From Bacteroides cellulosilyticus (GTDB taxonomy: Bacteria; Bacteroidota; Bacteroidia; Bacteroidales; Bacteroidaceae): DNA of 64,000 nucleotides. The notes under the pieces are model-generated. The model was not told the origin of the DNA, did not search any database, and saw only the letters and a list, made by a program, of their open reading frames with translations. Both the position numbers and the translations under genes were made by a program. The stretch lies in the NCBI RefSeq assembly GCF_020091405.1, contig NZ_CP081903.1, positions 744,001-808,000 of the forward strand, given 5' to 3'. This document shows positions 26,532-36,863 of the stretch, piece after piece. The stretch's first letter is position 1; each line of letters starts with the position of its first letter.

Positions 26532-28901
26532 TCAGTAAGTGATTGTAACCTTCTCAACTCTTCCACCTCGCAATGAAATGGCTTCATCATACCATTGCCC
26601 AAATTTCAATCTTATTTTCCGGTCTTTTGTAGAACAGAGCTTGACATATATCTTTTTATCGGAAAGGTTCCACGAGAGCTGTTCCACCGTCACTCCGCAT
26701 CGTGCTTTTATTCCATTGATACAGCCACGTTCAATGCCATCCACCAAAGCAGGCAACAGTTCAATGCCTTCTTCATCCGACCCCACCAGCATCTCTATCA
26801 ACACACCCGGTACTGCATGGCAGACATCTGTACAAAAAGTTCCGAAATTCGGGTAATGTGCCGTAGACAGGCTATTAAAGTAAAAGTCTTTTTGAGTCAG
26901 CGTCAGCAACTTATTTTTTAAAGAAGCATCATCATGCAACCCTGCGGCAATCAAAGCCGCATGCAGGAATCCATGTCCCGCATTCTCATAATTATGACGG
27001 TCTCGCATCTGCAAAGCCCTATGAGCTGCTTTATAAAGTTCCGGAGTCCTGCCTTCCGAGAATTCACGATAAGGCCACACCATCATCAAATGGCTGGAAT
27101 GCCGATGGTTATAACTCTCAGCCAAGCCCGGCCAGCCCCACTCCTTGATGGCCCCATCTTCATTAATCTGGTAAGGAGGCAGTGCATCCAACAGACTTTG
27201 CCAACGAGCCTTACCACCATTGACGCCCTGTTCTTCATTCAATAAATTACATACTTTAATTAAGGTAGACAATAAAAAGCGAGCTCCGGAAAGATCAAAA
27301 GCGGAGTTGTTCAGCAAAGACACACGCAAGTTTGACGGTTGATTTTCCGGTGAAACAGAACCAGTAATAATGTAATGCCCTTCCCCATCCTTATACTTCA
27401 AGAAGTCTTCATAGAAATCTCCCATACTTTTCAGTAAAGGAAACAAGCGGTCCTTCAGAAACTCTTTATCTTCCGTTATCAGGTAGTGCTCCCAAAAAGG
27501 ATAAAGCAGCCAGGCTTCCTCACCCGTAGCATAATGATATGGATAGAAATCATTGATAGAAGCCATCAATCCAGAAGAAAGCCCGGGGGTATTGCCACAG
27601 GCCAGCATACCGCGACAGCCTAGTAGTTTAGTAGCATTGATTTCAAAATCTTTCCGCCAAACCTCATTCAGATGAAAATATCCCTCCATCACTTCGGGCA
27701 TAGCACCAATATTTCCGCCACTGACCTGCAAGTTCAGGTTTGCATCCAAATGATAATAACCTCCCCATCCCGCATTACAATCACCTGTCCAGATTCCTAA
27801 TAAATCAGGAGGTGTCAGTTCATTGCCGGAAGACAAGAAATGATATCTTCCTGCATAGAAAATCCTTTCCCACAATGCCAGCACAGGTGAATCCGTTTGT
27901 TTCTGTTTTTCCAATAATTCTTCATTAGATAGCAATCGTTCGGCAGGAGATGCGCCCAAGTCCATCTTCACACGGTTGAAGATTGCGGCATGTATAGCCT
28001 TATGAGCCTTCACAAGAGATTTATAATCCGGTTTTATCTTATTCAATGCTTCTTTCAGTAAACCTTTATCCCACTCCGCCATACAATCCGTAGCGTACTT
28101 TTCGGTACGTGCCAGCAAGAGTACTTTCGAAGCGTTCTGTATATATAAAGTGTCATTACGTAAAAAACTGGAACCGCCCGACTGCTTTACCCGAATCCCC
28201 CCTTCATAACCTTCCGCATCCATTGGCGGAGCATAGTTCACACGGATATTCAGATAATCTTTCGCATGCAGGCTATTCACTTTCATTCCTTTCGGGAAAT
28301 TCATCTCTTCAAGCATTTGCAAACTGACTGCGCAACTCAGGCCACCGGAAGCAGGTGCTTGCAGTTCGAATACCGAAACATTGGCATCGCGGGAAACAAA
28401 TGACCGACGCTCCCATTCTCCACGGTCGTCACTCCACCGAACTATTATTTCTCCGGTTTCATAATTACAGATGCGACGGTAGTCTTTTATTTCCCCATCC
28501 GCATCCATATCAATATTGAGCACAAAGCCGGGATGCCTACCGCCTTCTCCTCCATCATGCCAATGGGAAGTACGTACAGCTAAATCATTAGCTTCCTTAA
28601 ACTTTCCGATAGCACAATATTTCTTTATTAAATCGAGTGTATCACGAGGTACTTCGGCAAATGTACGTGACTTTACACCAGGGAAGTTGAAGAAACGGTC
28701 AGTGAAAACAACCGTTTCATGCAGAGGGTTTCCAAAAACCATGATTCCCATCTTACCATTACCGGCTAGCAAGGCTTCCTGCCACTTACTATAAGTTGCA
28801 GGAAAGCGGTTGGAATGAACCTGACGTATAACTGGTTGGGCACATACTCCCAACGATGCTATACAAACCAAAGCGAAGTATAGTATCTTCTTATTCCACA
28901 T
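26532..28901 (-). CDS. Divergent GH95-like glycosidase
   Basis: This 789-aa exported protein (signal peptide about 1-21) has the GH65/GH95-type N-terminal beta-sandwich (WQEALLAGNGKMGIMVFG) and an (alpha/alpha)6 barrel with HLDANLNLQVSG, EWGWPGLAESYNHRHSSH and a late FCTDVCHAVPG. The Asn-x-Asn and Glu positions of GH95 seem conserved, but the segment replacing the usual IDGNFG is different, so substrate preference may differ from alpha-L-fucose (alpha-L-galactose is another known GH95 activity). It is tightly packed between GH43 and GH2 (43 and 12 bp). Confidence 0.75.
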   Translation of the reverse strand: MWNKKILYFALVCIASLGVCAQPVIRQVHSNRFPATYSKWQEALLAGNGKMGIMVFGNPLHETVVFTDRFFNFPGVKSRTFAEVPRDTLDLIKKYCAIGKFKEANDLAVRTSHWHDGGEGGRHPGFVLNIDMDADGEIKDYRRICNYETGEIIVRWSDDRGEWERRSFVSRDANVSVFELQAPASGGLSCAVSLQMLEEMNFPKGMKVNSLHAKDYLNIRVNYAPPMDAEGYEGGIRVKQSGGSSFLRNDTLYIQNASKVLLLARTEKYATDCMAEWDKGLLKEALNKIKPDYKSLVKAHKAIHAAIFNRVKMDLGASPAERLLSNEELLEKQKQTDSPVLALWERIFYAGRYHFLSSGNELTPPDLLGIWTGDCNAGWGGYYHLDANLNLQVSGGNIGAMPEVMEGYFHLNEVWRKDFEINATKLLGCRGMLACGNTPGLSSGLMASINDFYPYHYATGEEAWLLYPFWEHYLITEDKEFLKDRLFPLLKSMGDFYEDFLKYKDGEGHYIITGSVSPENQPSNLRVSLLNNSAFDLSGARFLLSTLIKVCNLLNEEQGVNGGKARWQSLLDALPPYQINEDGAIKEWGWPGLAESYNHRHSSHLMMVWPYREFSEGRTPELYKAAHRALQMRDRHNYENAGHGFLHAALIAAGLHDDASLKNKLLTLTQKDFYFNSLSTAHYPNFGTFCTDVCHAVPGVLIEMLVGSDEEGIELLPALVDGIERGCINGIKARCGVTVEQLSWNLSDKKIYVKLCSTKDRKIRLKFGQWYDEAISLRGGRVEKVTITY

Positions 28902-28913
28902 ATATTTACTTTC

Positions 28914-31706
28914 TTATTTCAGAGTTAACAACCTGCTGCGCTTCAAATTATATCCTTCTACAGAAATCGAAGCCTCTCTTTGCGACATATATTCTATTGT
29001 GATAGTTCTCTTTTCTCCCGATAATAAATTAAAATAGCCGTCTGAGATATAAGCAGGCAGGATACGTTTGTCCGTATCCGGCTCACGTACATTTAGTTTC
29101 AAGGCAATGGCAGGCTTTACACCTGTATTACGTAATTCAATTTGTACCCGATTATTCTTTCTACTGATTAGTTTACAAGCTACCGAGGCTTCCTCCAATG
29201 AATTAAAATCCAGAAAGTTTCCTTTGCCATTGTCTTGCCAATAATCATTGACAGAAACTGTCCTTCCATATTTATCAGTCAACAGCAGACGCTCCAGATA
29301 TACCCCGGTAATGCCAAGAGGCTTATCCTGCACAAAACATTCTGTTGTTCCATTGGCCGCTACATTTACTTTCAATACCCGTCGGAACAAAGATTTACCT
29401 TCCAGAGAGTAAGCTTCATAGATAGCTTTGGCTCCTTTCATTTCCTTTAAAGTAGTATTCACTACTATTATTTTCTGGTCATCAAGATTCTTCTGAATAT
29501 GGACAGGTTCACACGCCTTGCGGCAACCATAGAAAGATCCGAAGGTTTCATAATCCCAAGAATAAATTTGCCAGACCATACTGGGCCATGCCGGATGGCT
29601 CATCCAGAGCAACAGGCCACTTGTACTGTTCCACATTTTACTGTTCCATGCTTCCATCATGGCACGATGGCTGTCATAGTTGGCAATCTGTGCTTTTCGG
29701 CTAAAGTCTTTCAAGTCCGTCGGCTTTCCGTATTTCCGATCTATGTCTTCCATAAATTCCCTCTGTCCCCCATGCAGATCATGATAATACCAAACATCAC
29801 TGATAGGCCAGGCATCTTTCACATCCATCATAGCCAGAATAGATTCTTCCGTAGGGATGGAAGTCGAACCTTGCTCCGTATTGAACCCATGTGCCCGGTT
29901 ACGATAATAATCTACCGGATTCTTATGATAGTTCCATGGACCGCTTGGTCTTAGGTTACAATGTGTAGAGTTCGGACTATAGTAACGGGTACCGTCCTTC
30001 TCTGCAATCATCTTTGCAAGCCGTTCTTCAATATAAGCAGGGGCGAATCCTTCATTACGGGGATTCCAAACAGCAATGGAAGGATGATTACGAAAACGCA
30101 CCACAACATCTTCCGCATTCTGCAGGAATAGGTTGTCATCATTTACCGGCATATTATAACCTTGCGTACTCAGCCAGAAATCATTGAATACCAGCATGCC
30201 GTATTCATCACACAATTCATAAAAAACCTCTTCCGTACTCTCACCTGTCCAGTTACGGATCATATTAAAGTTCGCTTCTTTGTGCAAACGGAAGTAAGGT
30301 TCGAGATGTTCGCGCGAAACACGCTTCATAGCATCATCCATCCCCCAGTTTCCTCCCTTACAGAAGATACGCTTGCCGTTTACTTTTATCACCATGTAAT
30401 GCTGCATAGCTTTGTCCGGTGCCGGCACAAGAATATCAGAAGCAACATTCTTTTTCAGACGAGGCATACACATGCCGCCTTCAATATATTTACGGTTTAT
30501 ATTATCAAAAACAGGTTCACCCTGCCCCATTACGGTCGGGCGATATTCCATCCGACGGATAGAATCGTCAGGAAAACAAATTTCCAATTCATAAGAGAGT
30601 TCACGGACTCCGAAACGCACTTTCTTGGAATCAGATGGCACTCCCTTTTCCGCTACAGCCACATCCATCGTATAAAGTTCCTGACGGCCATAATTATTTG
30701 GCCACCACAGGCGGGGAGATTTCAGCACCAATGCTTCGTAAACATCCGGAATAAAGACTACTACCTTTCGTTCCCCAGGTGCGAGGCTTACCTCCTGAGT
30801 TATCTGTTTACCTTCAAGATTCAAGTCAACCGATACTTGCTTGGCTATCGGTTGCAGGTTTTCTACTTCCGTACGTACAGTAACTTCAGCAACTGTAGTA
30901 TCCGGTAGCGCCAAATGAGTAACCACCTGCGTATCATGCAGACGAATGCCGTTCGTGAAACGTAAATGTACATCCTGCCAGATACCTATATTCCGGTCGC
31001 GAATGCCCGGTACCCAGTCCCAACCCTCTGAAGAAATAAAGGTCGGTCCATCCAGACATAATTGTCCGCCATTCATTCCATTGCCGGCAGATGGGGACTG
31101 TTCATGAGGAATTCCCGGGTTAGGTGGTGGAAGAATACGAACAACCAATGTATTCTTACCATCCACCAAATGATCCGTTGCATTAAATTCACCCCGGATA
31201 AAGGCACCTTTCATTGTACCCAGGCATACGTCATTCAGCCATATCTCGGCTTGATAATTTATACCTTTAAAAACCAACCAAGCTTCTCTACCTTCCGCAG
31301 GAACAGGTGAGTTGAATTCCAAACGGTACCACCAGTCCATCCTACAAAGGGTGTCGGGAATTGCCAGATTATTCAGTCCATAATAAGGATCAGGATATAC
31401 TCCCTGATCCACTAAAGTAGTCAATACTGTACCCGGAACAGTTGCATTATACCAGCCGTTCTTGCCATCCGTCAGTTTCCAGCCCCGGTTCAACAAGAAA
31501 TCATTCTCGCCCACTTTTTCTACGGCCGTCTCCATCGGTATCTGTGCCTTCGGGGAAGGCATCATGATTTGCACTTTCGATTTCGGCAATGTCCCTTTTG
31601 GCTGAGGATGAGTCAATCCCCAATTTGCCACATTCTGAGCTACTAATGAAGTAGTACAACCCAATAAGAGACAAAATATCCATTGAATTTGAGCGCTTCG
31701 TTTCAT
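28914..31706 (-). CDS. GH2 exo-beta-glycosidase (beta-mannosidase/exo-glucosaminidase type)
   Basis: This 930-aa exported protein (signal about 1-23) has the GH2 plan: a jelly-roll N-terminal domain (about 65-215), an Ig-like domain, a (beta/alpha)8 catalytic domain and further beta domains. The acid/base Glu is in WNPRNEG and the nucleophile Glu in FNTEQGS. WDWVPGIRDRNIGIW is typical of the larger mannosidase/glucosaminidase-like GH2 group rather than classical beta-galactosidases. It sits 6 bp after a GH3 gene. The sugar removed is uncertain: mannose, glucosamine, galactose and glucuronate are all known for GH2. Confidence 0.88.
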   Translation of the reverse strand: MKRSAQIQWIFCLLLGCTTSLVAQNVANWGLTHPQPKGTLPKSKVQIMMPSPKAQIPMETAVEKVGENDFLLNRGWKLTDGKNGWYNATVPGTVLTTLVDQGVYPDPYYGLNNLAIPDTLCRMDWWYRLEFNSPVPAEGREAWLVFKGINYQAEIWLNDVCLGTMKGAFIRGEFNATDHLVDGKNTLVVRILPPPNPGIPHEQSPSAGNGMNGGQLCLDGPTFISSEGWDWVPGIRDRNIGIWQDVHLRFTNGIRLHDTQVVTHLALPDTTVAEVTVRTEVENLQPIAKQVSVDLNLEGKQITQEVSLAPGERKVVVFIPDVYEALVLKSPRLWWPNNYGRQELYTMDVAVAEKGVPSDSKKVRFGVRELSYELEICFPDDSIRRMEYRPTVMGQGEPVFDNINRKYIEGGMCMPRLKKNVASDILVPAPDKAMQHYMVIKVNGKRIFCKGGNWGMDDAMKRVSREHLEPYFRLHKEANFNMIRNWTGESTEEVFYELCDEYGMLVFNDFWLSTQGYNMPVNDDNLFLQNAEDVVVRFRNHPSIAVWNPRNEGFAPAYIEERLAKMIAEKDGTRYYSPNSTHCNLRPSGPWNYHKNPVDYYRNRAHGFNTEQGSTSIPTEESILAMMDVKDAWPISDVWYYHDLHGGQREFMEDIDRKYGKPTDLKDFSRKAQIANYDSHRAMMEAWNSKMWNSTSGLLLWMSHPAWPSMVWQIYSWDYETFGSFYGCRKACEPVHIQKNLDDQKIIVVNTTLKEMKGAKAIYEAYSLEGKSLFRRVLKVNVAANGTTECFVQDKPLGITGVYLERLLLTDKYGRTVSVNDYWQDNGKGNFLDFNSLEEASVACKLISRKNNRVQIELRNTGVKPAIALKLNVREPDTDKRILPAYISDGYFNLLSGEKRTITIEYMSQREASISVEGYNLKRSRLLTLK

Positions 31707-31712
31707 TGCTAT

Positions 31713-34310
31713 TTATTTTTCAGGATGAGGCATCAGATAATTATCCTTTTGCAATACCGGTACAATTTTCTGCAAACGGATATCAGCGGAAGATGCGCCT
31801 AACATAATCATATAGTCACCGGAAGGATATACAAACCGACCTTGCTCCTCATCCCAATAACGTAACAAGTCTTTTCGCAATTTGACAGTAACTTTCTTGC
31901 TCTCACCGCCCTTCAACGAAACACGCTCAAAGCCTTTTAACTCTTTAACAGGCATTACCTCATTCCGTTCAGGCAGTTTCACATATACCTGTGCCACTTC
32001 ATCCCCTGCACATTTACCAGTATTCTTCAATTGGAAAGAAACATTTATTTCGTCCTCACCATCTTCCACTTGTAAATTGGAATACTTGAATGAAGTATAG
32101 CTCAAGCCATAACCGAAAGGATATAAAACCTCCCCTTTGAAATACTTATAAGTACGTCCCTTAGTGATATCATAATCATCAAATGGAGGAAGTTCATCCA
32201 GACTCTTGTAATAAGTCAGCGGCAAACGGCCTCCCGGATTATAATCACCGAACAAAACCTCCGCCACAGCTTTACCTCCGCTCTCACCCGGATACCAAGC
32301 ATTCACTATAGCCGGAATATGTTCATCCATCCAGTTGATAGTCAGCGAACTGCCTGCAACCAATACAACTATGATATTCGGATTCACCTTGTAAATTTCC
32401 TGCAAGAACTCCCTCTGGTCTGCCGGAAGCTGAATATCATATCTATCTTGTCCTTCACGTTCTATCGACTTATTGATGCCTAATACAGCAACTACCGTCT
32501 CACACTCACGCACCGCTTTTCCGGCCTCACCATACAAATCCAAACGAGTGACTTTGCCAACCTGAGGAACCCGCCATTGCAGTTTCGCCACAGCATAATC
32601 ACGATTATCATAGTATTCCGCCTTCAACTGATAATCCTTTCCGGCTTCCAGATAAATAGTAGCTGTATCTGTACGGACTGCATGTCCCTGCCATGCATCA
32701 ATCAGCATCTTGCCGTCAATACTCAAGCGGCAACCATCATCTGATGTAAAACTGAATGTATATTGTCCGGTGACCGTGGGACGTAATTTTCCTGTCCAGC
32801 GAGCTGACAAAGGAGATTTAGGTAAGAAAGGATCAGGTGCCTGGTTAGCAGGCTCAAAGTTAATCCATTCTTCTTTGCGCACCTTCGGAGCACCCTGCAA
32901 CTTCGTATTATCAAAATATTCGGCTTTCAATCCTTCCGGAAAATTGGCCCCCTGTATAAGCTCCATGCCGTCTACAGCTGATTTCCAAGGAGCATATACC
33001 ACTTTCACTCCATCGCCTACCCTATCTTTGATACCCTGCAACACCGAGACCGGAGCAATCACCGGCGAACCGCTATAATCTCCAAACTCACAATTACCAG
33101 CATTTATGCCCACCACAGCTATCGACTTTACCTTTTTGACATTGAGCGGTAACATCTTTTTCTGATTCTTAAGCAGCACGATACATTCACGTGCCGCATT
33201 CAAAGCTACTTCCTGATGCTCTGCCGACCCTATCACATCCGGAGATATCTTCGTATAAGGATTCTTTTCTCCGCTATCGAATAGCCCCAACTGCATACGT
33301 GCGCGCAGCACACGATAGGCAGCCGAATCGATGTCAGCATCCGTAACCATATACTGACGGTAGGCACTCAACAAAGGCTCATCATATACATCATCGCCAC
33401 ATTCCAGGTCTAAACCCGCTTTTATGGAGAGAGTAGCCGCAGCCTCTTTAGTCTTCACATACTTATGCGCATTGACCAGTAAGGAAGGACCTCCGCAATC
33501 GGAAACCACATAGCCCTTGAATCCCCAGTCATTACGCAACACTTTGGTCAGCAGCCAAGCGTTCAGCGTACAAGGCACATCATTCAACGCATTATAAGCG
33601 GACATGATAGATGCAGACTTACCCTCTTTCACGCATGCCTCAAAGGCCGGGAAATAGTATTCGCGAAGTTGCTTCTCTGATATTTGCGGATTACATACAA
33701 AACGATTGTGTTCTTCATTATTGGCTGCAAAATGTTTGGGAGTCGATACAATCTTCAAGTAACGACTATCATTGCCTTGCAAACCTTTCACAAAAGCAGT
33801 CCCCATGACACCACTCAGATACGGGTCTTCACCGTATGTCTCAGGAGTACGCCCCCAACGCGGGTCGCGCGCCATATTCACTGTAGGCGACCAAAAAGTC
33901 AACAAATCGCTGAACTGGTTCTTCTGCTCCCGTCCCTGGTCCAGTTCATTCCAACGGGCACGGGCCTCATCAGAAATAACCGTAGCCACTTGTTCCTGCA
34001 ACACCGGGTCCCAGGTAGCCGCCAGTCCGATGGCCTGCGGAAACACAGTGAACCGTCCCGGACGAACCACTCCGTGAAGCGCTTCGTTGCCATGATAATA
34101 TTTAGGAATGTCCAGACGGGAGATGCCCGGTGACGTAGCACGCAGTAAACTAATCTTTTCCTCAACCGACAAACGTGACAATAAGTCCATGATACGTTCG
34201 TGGGTGGGAGCATTTTCATTCTTATAAAGCTCCTGAGCCTGTGTCGTTCGGGCGGCACAGGCCATAAGTGTCAACAGTATGGTATATACAATCTTGGTTC
34301 TTCTCTTCAT
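31713..34310 (-). CDS. GH3 beta-glycosidase with PA14 insertion
   Basis: This 865-aa exported protein (signal about 1-25, possibly a lipoprotein, LMAC) is a GH3 enzyme. The nucleophile Asp is in YVVSDCGG, preceded by SAYNALNDVPC, the form seen in beta-xylosidase-like GH3s. A PA14 domain (about 455-600, from GLKAEYFDN to LQWRVP) interrupts the C-terminal alpha/beta-sandwich and often shapes the substrate pocket. A FN3-like domain ends the protein. It likely removes terminal beta-xylose or beta-glucose. Upstream lies a 22-bp tandem array and no clear -7 element, so it may be transcribed from the GH92 side. Confidence 0.9.
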   Translation of the reverse strand: MKRRTKIVYTILLTLMACAARTTQAQELYKNENAPTHERIMDLLSRLSVEEKISLLRATSPGISRLDIPKYYHGNEALHGVVRPGRFTVFPQAIGLAATWDPVLQEQVATVISDEARARWNELDQGREQKNQFSDLLTFWSPTVNMARDPRWGRTPETYGEDPYLSGVMGTAFVKGLQGNDSRYLKIVSTPKHFAANNEEHNRFVCNPQISEKQLREYYFPAFEACVKEGKSASIMSAYNALNDVPCTLNAWLLTKVLRNDWGFKGYVVSDCGGPSLLVNAHKYVKTKEAAATLSIKAGLDLECGDDVYDEPLLSAYRQYMVTDADIDSAAYRVLRARMQLGLFDSGEKNPYTKISPDVIGSAEHQEVALNAARECIVLLKNQKKMLPLNVKKVKSIAVVGINAGNCEFGDYSGSPVIAPVSVLQGIKDRVGDGVKVVYAPWKSAVDGMELIQGANFPEGLKAEYFDNTKLQGAPKVRKEEWINFEPANQAPDPFLPKSPLSARWTGKLRPTVTGQYTFSFTSDDGCRLSIDGKMLIDAWQGHAVRTDTATIYLEAGKDYQLKAEYYDNRDYAVAKLQWRVPQVGKVTRLDLYGEAGKAVRECETVVAVLGINKSIEREGQDRYDIQLPADQREFLQEIYKVNPNIIVVLVAGSSLTINWMDEHIPAIVNAWYPGESGGKAVAEVLFGDYNPGGRLPLTYYKSLDELPPFDDYDITKGRTYKYFKGEVLYPFGYGLSYTSFKYSNLQVEDGEDEINVSFQLKNTGKCAGDEVAQVYVKLPERNEVMPVKELKGFERVSLKGGESKKVTVKLRKDLLRYWDEEQGRFVYPSGDYMIMLGASSADIRLQKIVPVLQKDNYLMPHPEK

Positions 34311-34398
34311 AATATTTATAATATTTAGCTGCCCTGGCTTACCAATGGCCTAAGGTTAGCTGTTCCTACTTATCAATAGCCTAAGGATTGAGTTAAGA

Positions 34399-34530
34399 TA
34401 TCGATTGATATATTTATTTATACCGAGCGGTATATTTATTTATACCGATCCGTATATACATTTATACCGCTCGATATATTTGTTTATACCGGGCGATATA
34501 AATAAATATACGCAAGGATATATAAACCTC
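34399..34530 (+). repeat. Six-unit 22-bp tandem array between GH92 and GH3
   Basis: Units begin at 34399, 34421, 34443, 34465, 34487 and 34509, each 22 bp. The core TACCGnnCGgTATAT is a dyad (for example ATACCGAGCGGTAT) followed by an AT-rich linker. A perfect 9-bp inverted repeat, AGCCTAAGG (34378-34386) and CCTTAGGCT (34533-34541), brackets the array. It fills most of the 258-bp gap between the two - strand genes. Confidence 0.85.
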
Positions 34531-34568
34531 CGCCTTAGGCTTTCACCTACTCTGTGCACTATAGGTGC

Positions 34569-36830
34569 CTACTTGCCAGCCGAGGGGGGAACAGAGTCTG
34601 CCGCACTACCCCATGCCTTATTGGGTCTGTTGCCCATTACCAATACCAGTCTTCCTCCATCTTTTATATCGTCATGGCTGAACCAGGGCTTATTCCATTC
34701 CTTGCCATTCAACGTTGCAGACTGGATATATTTGTTTTCGTCCGATGCACCTTGTGCCTCTACCTCAAACACTTTTCCATTGCTCAGCATCACTTTAGCT
34801 TTAGTAAACAGAGGGCTGCCGATGTTATAAGACGGGGAGCCCGGAGTCACCGGATAGAAACCTAAAGAAGAGAATACGACAAATGCCGACATACCGCCAC
34901 CGTCTTCATCTCCCGGCAATCCCATCAGGTCATTACGGAACCATGTCTTCAACAACTGCCGGATACGCTTTTGTGTCTTCCAGGGCTGACCGGCATAGTT
35001 GTAGAGATAAGGGATATGCAAACTCGGTTCATTAGCCATTGAGAATTGACCTACATTGCCCGTGTGATCAGGTATCTGTGCATAGAAAGAATGCTTGCCA
35101 CGCCCCAGCGGTTCACGGAAAGTCTGGTCCAGATTGGCAATGAACTGTTCGTTACCTCCCATCAAGGCAATCAGGTCAGCTACATTGTGGGGAACATCCC
35201 AACGGTACACCCAACCATTGTTTTCGCCATAATATTCGCGGGCACCCATACCTCCGGAGAAACGATAATCAAACGGTTCAATCCATTTGCCGTTTTTATC
35301 CTTCGGATGAAAGAAAGCTGTTTCAGCATTATACACATTGCGATAATTATGAGCACACTTCAGATAATGGGCAGCATCATCTTTCTTTCCCAGCATGTCG
35401 GCGATTCTCGATAAGCACCATTGATCATAGGAAGTTCCCAGTGTAACGGCAATCGGCTGACGTTTCTCAAACGGATGCACATTCGGATCCGTCTCCTTCT
35501 CTCCTGCCTGGAGTGCCGGGATATATCCGTTCTTCTTATAGAAATCGTCTATCCAACCGGCAGCGGCACCCGACCACGGTGCCAATGTCTTTTCCTCTAT
35601 TCCTTTGCGACAAGCTTCATAGGCTTTCTCCAAATCGAATTGTAATCCCTTAGCAGCCGCATCGGCCACAGTTGCTACGGCATGGTTGGAGTTCATGCGG
35701 CGAGAGTCACCTGTGATTTCGGGGAAAGTAGGCATCCACATATCTCCCATCTGTTCCGCCATGCGCAAATAAGAATCAATCACATTCTTTTCTGTTCCTT
35801 CGTCAATCAGCAGACGCAAAGGATGGGCAGCACGGTAAGTATCCCAAATCCAATCGTCCGTGTAGAATGGCTCGCCATTATCTTCATGTATCTTTCCGTC
35901 GAATGCACTGAAATAACGACCGTCTTCGCTGATGCATACCGGACGTTCGAATACACGATAAAGCGAGGTATAAAGCACTTGCTTATCTGTCTCGCTGCCA
36001 CCTTCTACCTGAATATCGCTCAATGCTTTATCCCAGGTTTGACGTCCCTTTTCCGCTAAAGCCCGCAGGTTATAGTCAGGCAATTCACGTTGCAGGTTTT
36101 TCTTGGCTTGTTCTTCACTTATAAATGAAATCCCATAGCGCAGATTGACCGTTTTCGTTCCATCTGCAAAGTGCATAACAGCACAGGCATTACGACCTTC
36201 CGCTTCTTTCTTGTCGACATCTATTTTACCATCAGCCAGAATACCGGTTTCTATAGGTGCAACGTCCGACTCTATATACAGGTAAACCCGCGTATTATTT
36301 TCCAATTGCTGGTAACCGCTCACAACCCCGTCACCTGCCTTGATAGCACCGTTACGTGAATTGATCATCATGTACACAGGCTTATCCTGCTGGCTATAAT
36401 CTATCTGATAGAGAGCAGACTGGTGGGAAGGCGCATACTTCACTTTGATCTCTTCGTCATCAAGAATCACCTCATAGTAATAAGGTTTCAATATCTCATT
36501 ATCATAACTGTAAGCTATAACCGGACGAAGTTTATCCCCTTGATACGGACTCAGATTGAAAGCAGAGCTGCCACGATGACTGGTCACAATCAAAGGAAGT
36601 CCATTCAACATATCCGTTGTGTAATCTGCCCGTTCCGGATAAACACGGAGCATGCTGTTTGGTAAATGGATAGTGGGGAAAGTAGGAACCAGCAAATGGC
36701 TGATATTTCCCATGTAGGGATTTACATAGTCAACCGGACCTTTTACATCGGTTACTTGATTTTGTACTCCTCCACAAGCACCTAAAACAGAGACTAAGGC
36801 CACTGAGGCTAAGCAATGTGTAAATTTCAT
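34569..36830 (-). CDS. GH92 alpha-mannosidase, lipoprotein
   Basis: GH92 enzymes are calcium-dependent inverting exo-alpha-mannosidases, common in Bacteroides mannan and N-glycan loci. This 753-aa protein has a lipobox (LGAC, about residue 19), the N-terminal beta domain opening DYVNPYMGN, and an (alpha/alpha)6 domain with TDDWIWDTYRAAHPL, ANEPSLH and GDEDGGGMSAFVVFSSLGFYP, the family hallmark. Cysteine-anchored, it may act at the surface or in the periplasm. It starts 33 bp after a GH43 gene. Together with GH38 it points to alpha-mannose in the target. Confidence 0.93.
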   Translation of the reverse strand: MKFTHCLASVALVSVLGACGGVQNQVTDVKGPVDYVNPYMGNISHLLVPTFPTIHLPNSMLRVYPERADYTTDMLNGLPLIVTSHRGSSAFNLSPYQGDKLRPVIAYSYDNEILKPYYYEVILDDEEIKVKYAPSHQSALYQIDYSQQDKPVYMMINSRNGAIKAGDGVVSGYQQLENNTRVYLYIESDVAPIETGILADGKIDVDKKEAEGRNACAVMHFADGTKTVNLRYGISFISEEQAKKNLQRELPDYNLRALAEKGRQTWDKALSDIQVEGGSETDKQVLYTSLYRVFERPVCISEDGRYFSAFDGKIHEDNGEPFYTDDWIWDTYRAAHPLRLLIDEGTEKNVIDSYLRMAEQMGDMWMPTFPEITGDSRRMNSNHAVATVADAAAKGLQFDLEKAYEACRKGIEEKTLAPWSGAAAGWIDDFYKKNGYIPALQAGEKETDPNVHPFEKRQPIAVTLGTSYDQWCLSRIADMLGKKDDAAHYLKCAHNYRNVYNAETAFFHPKDKNGKWIEPFDYRFSGGMGAREYYGENNGWVYRWDVPHNVADLIALMGGNEQFIANLDQTFREPLGRGKHSFYAQIPDHTGNVGQFSMANEPSLHIPYLYNYAGQPWKTQKRIRQLLKTWFRNDLMGLPGDEDGGGMSAFVVFSSLGFYPVTPGSPSYNIGSPLFTKAKVMLSNGKVFEVEAQGASDENKYIQSATLNGKEWNKPWFSHDDIKDGGRLVLVMGNRPNKAWGSAADSVPPSAGK

Positions 36831-36863
36831 AATATAACAGTTTTAATTTGTTTGCATAAAAGG

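Noticed and set aside
34311..34568. Small RNA or gene between GH92 and GH3
   Set aside because: The space is occupied by the 22-bp array; no independent -7 element or frame is convincing.
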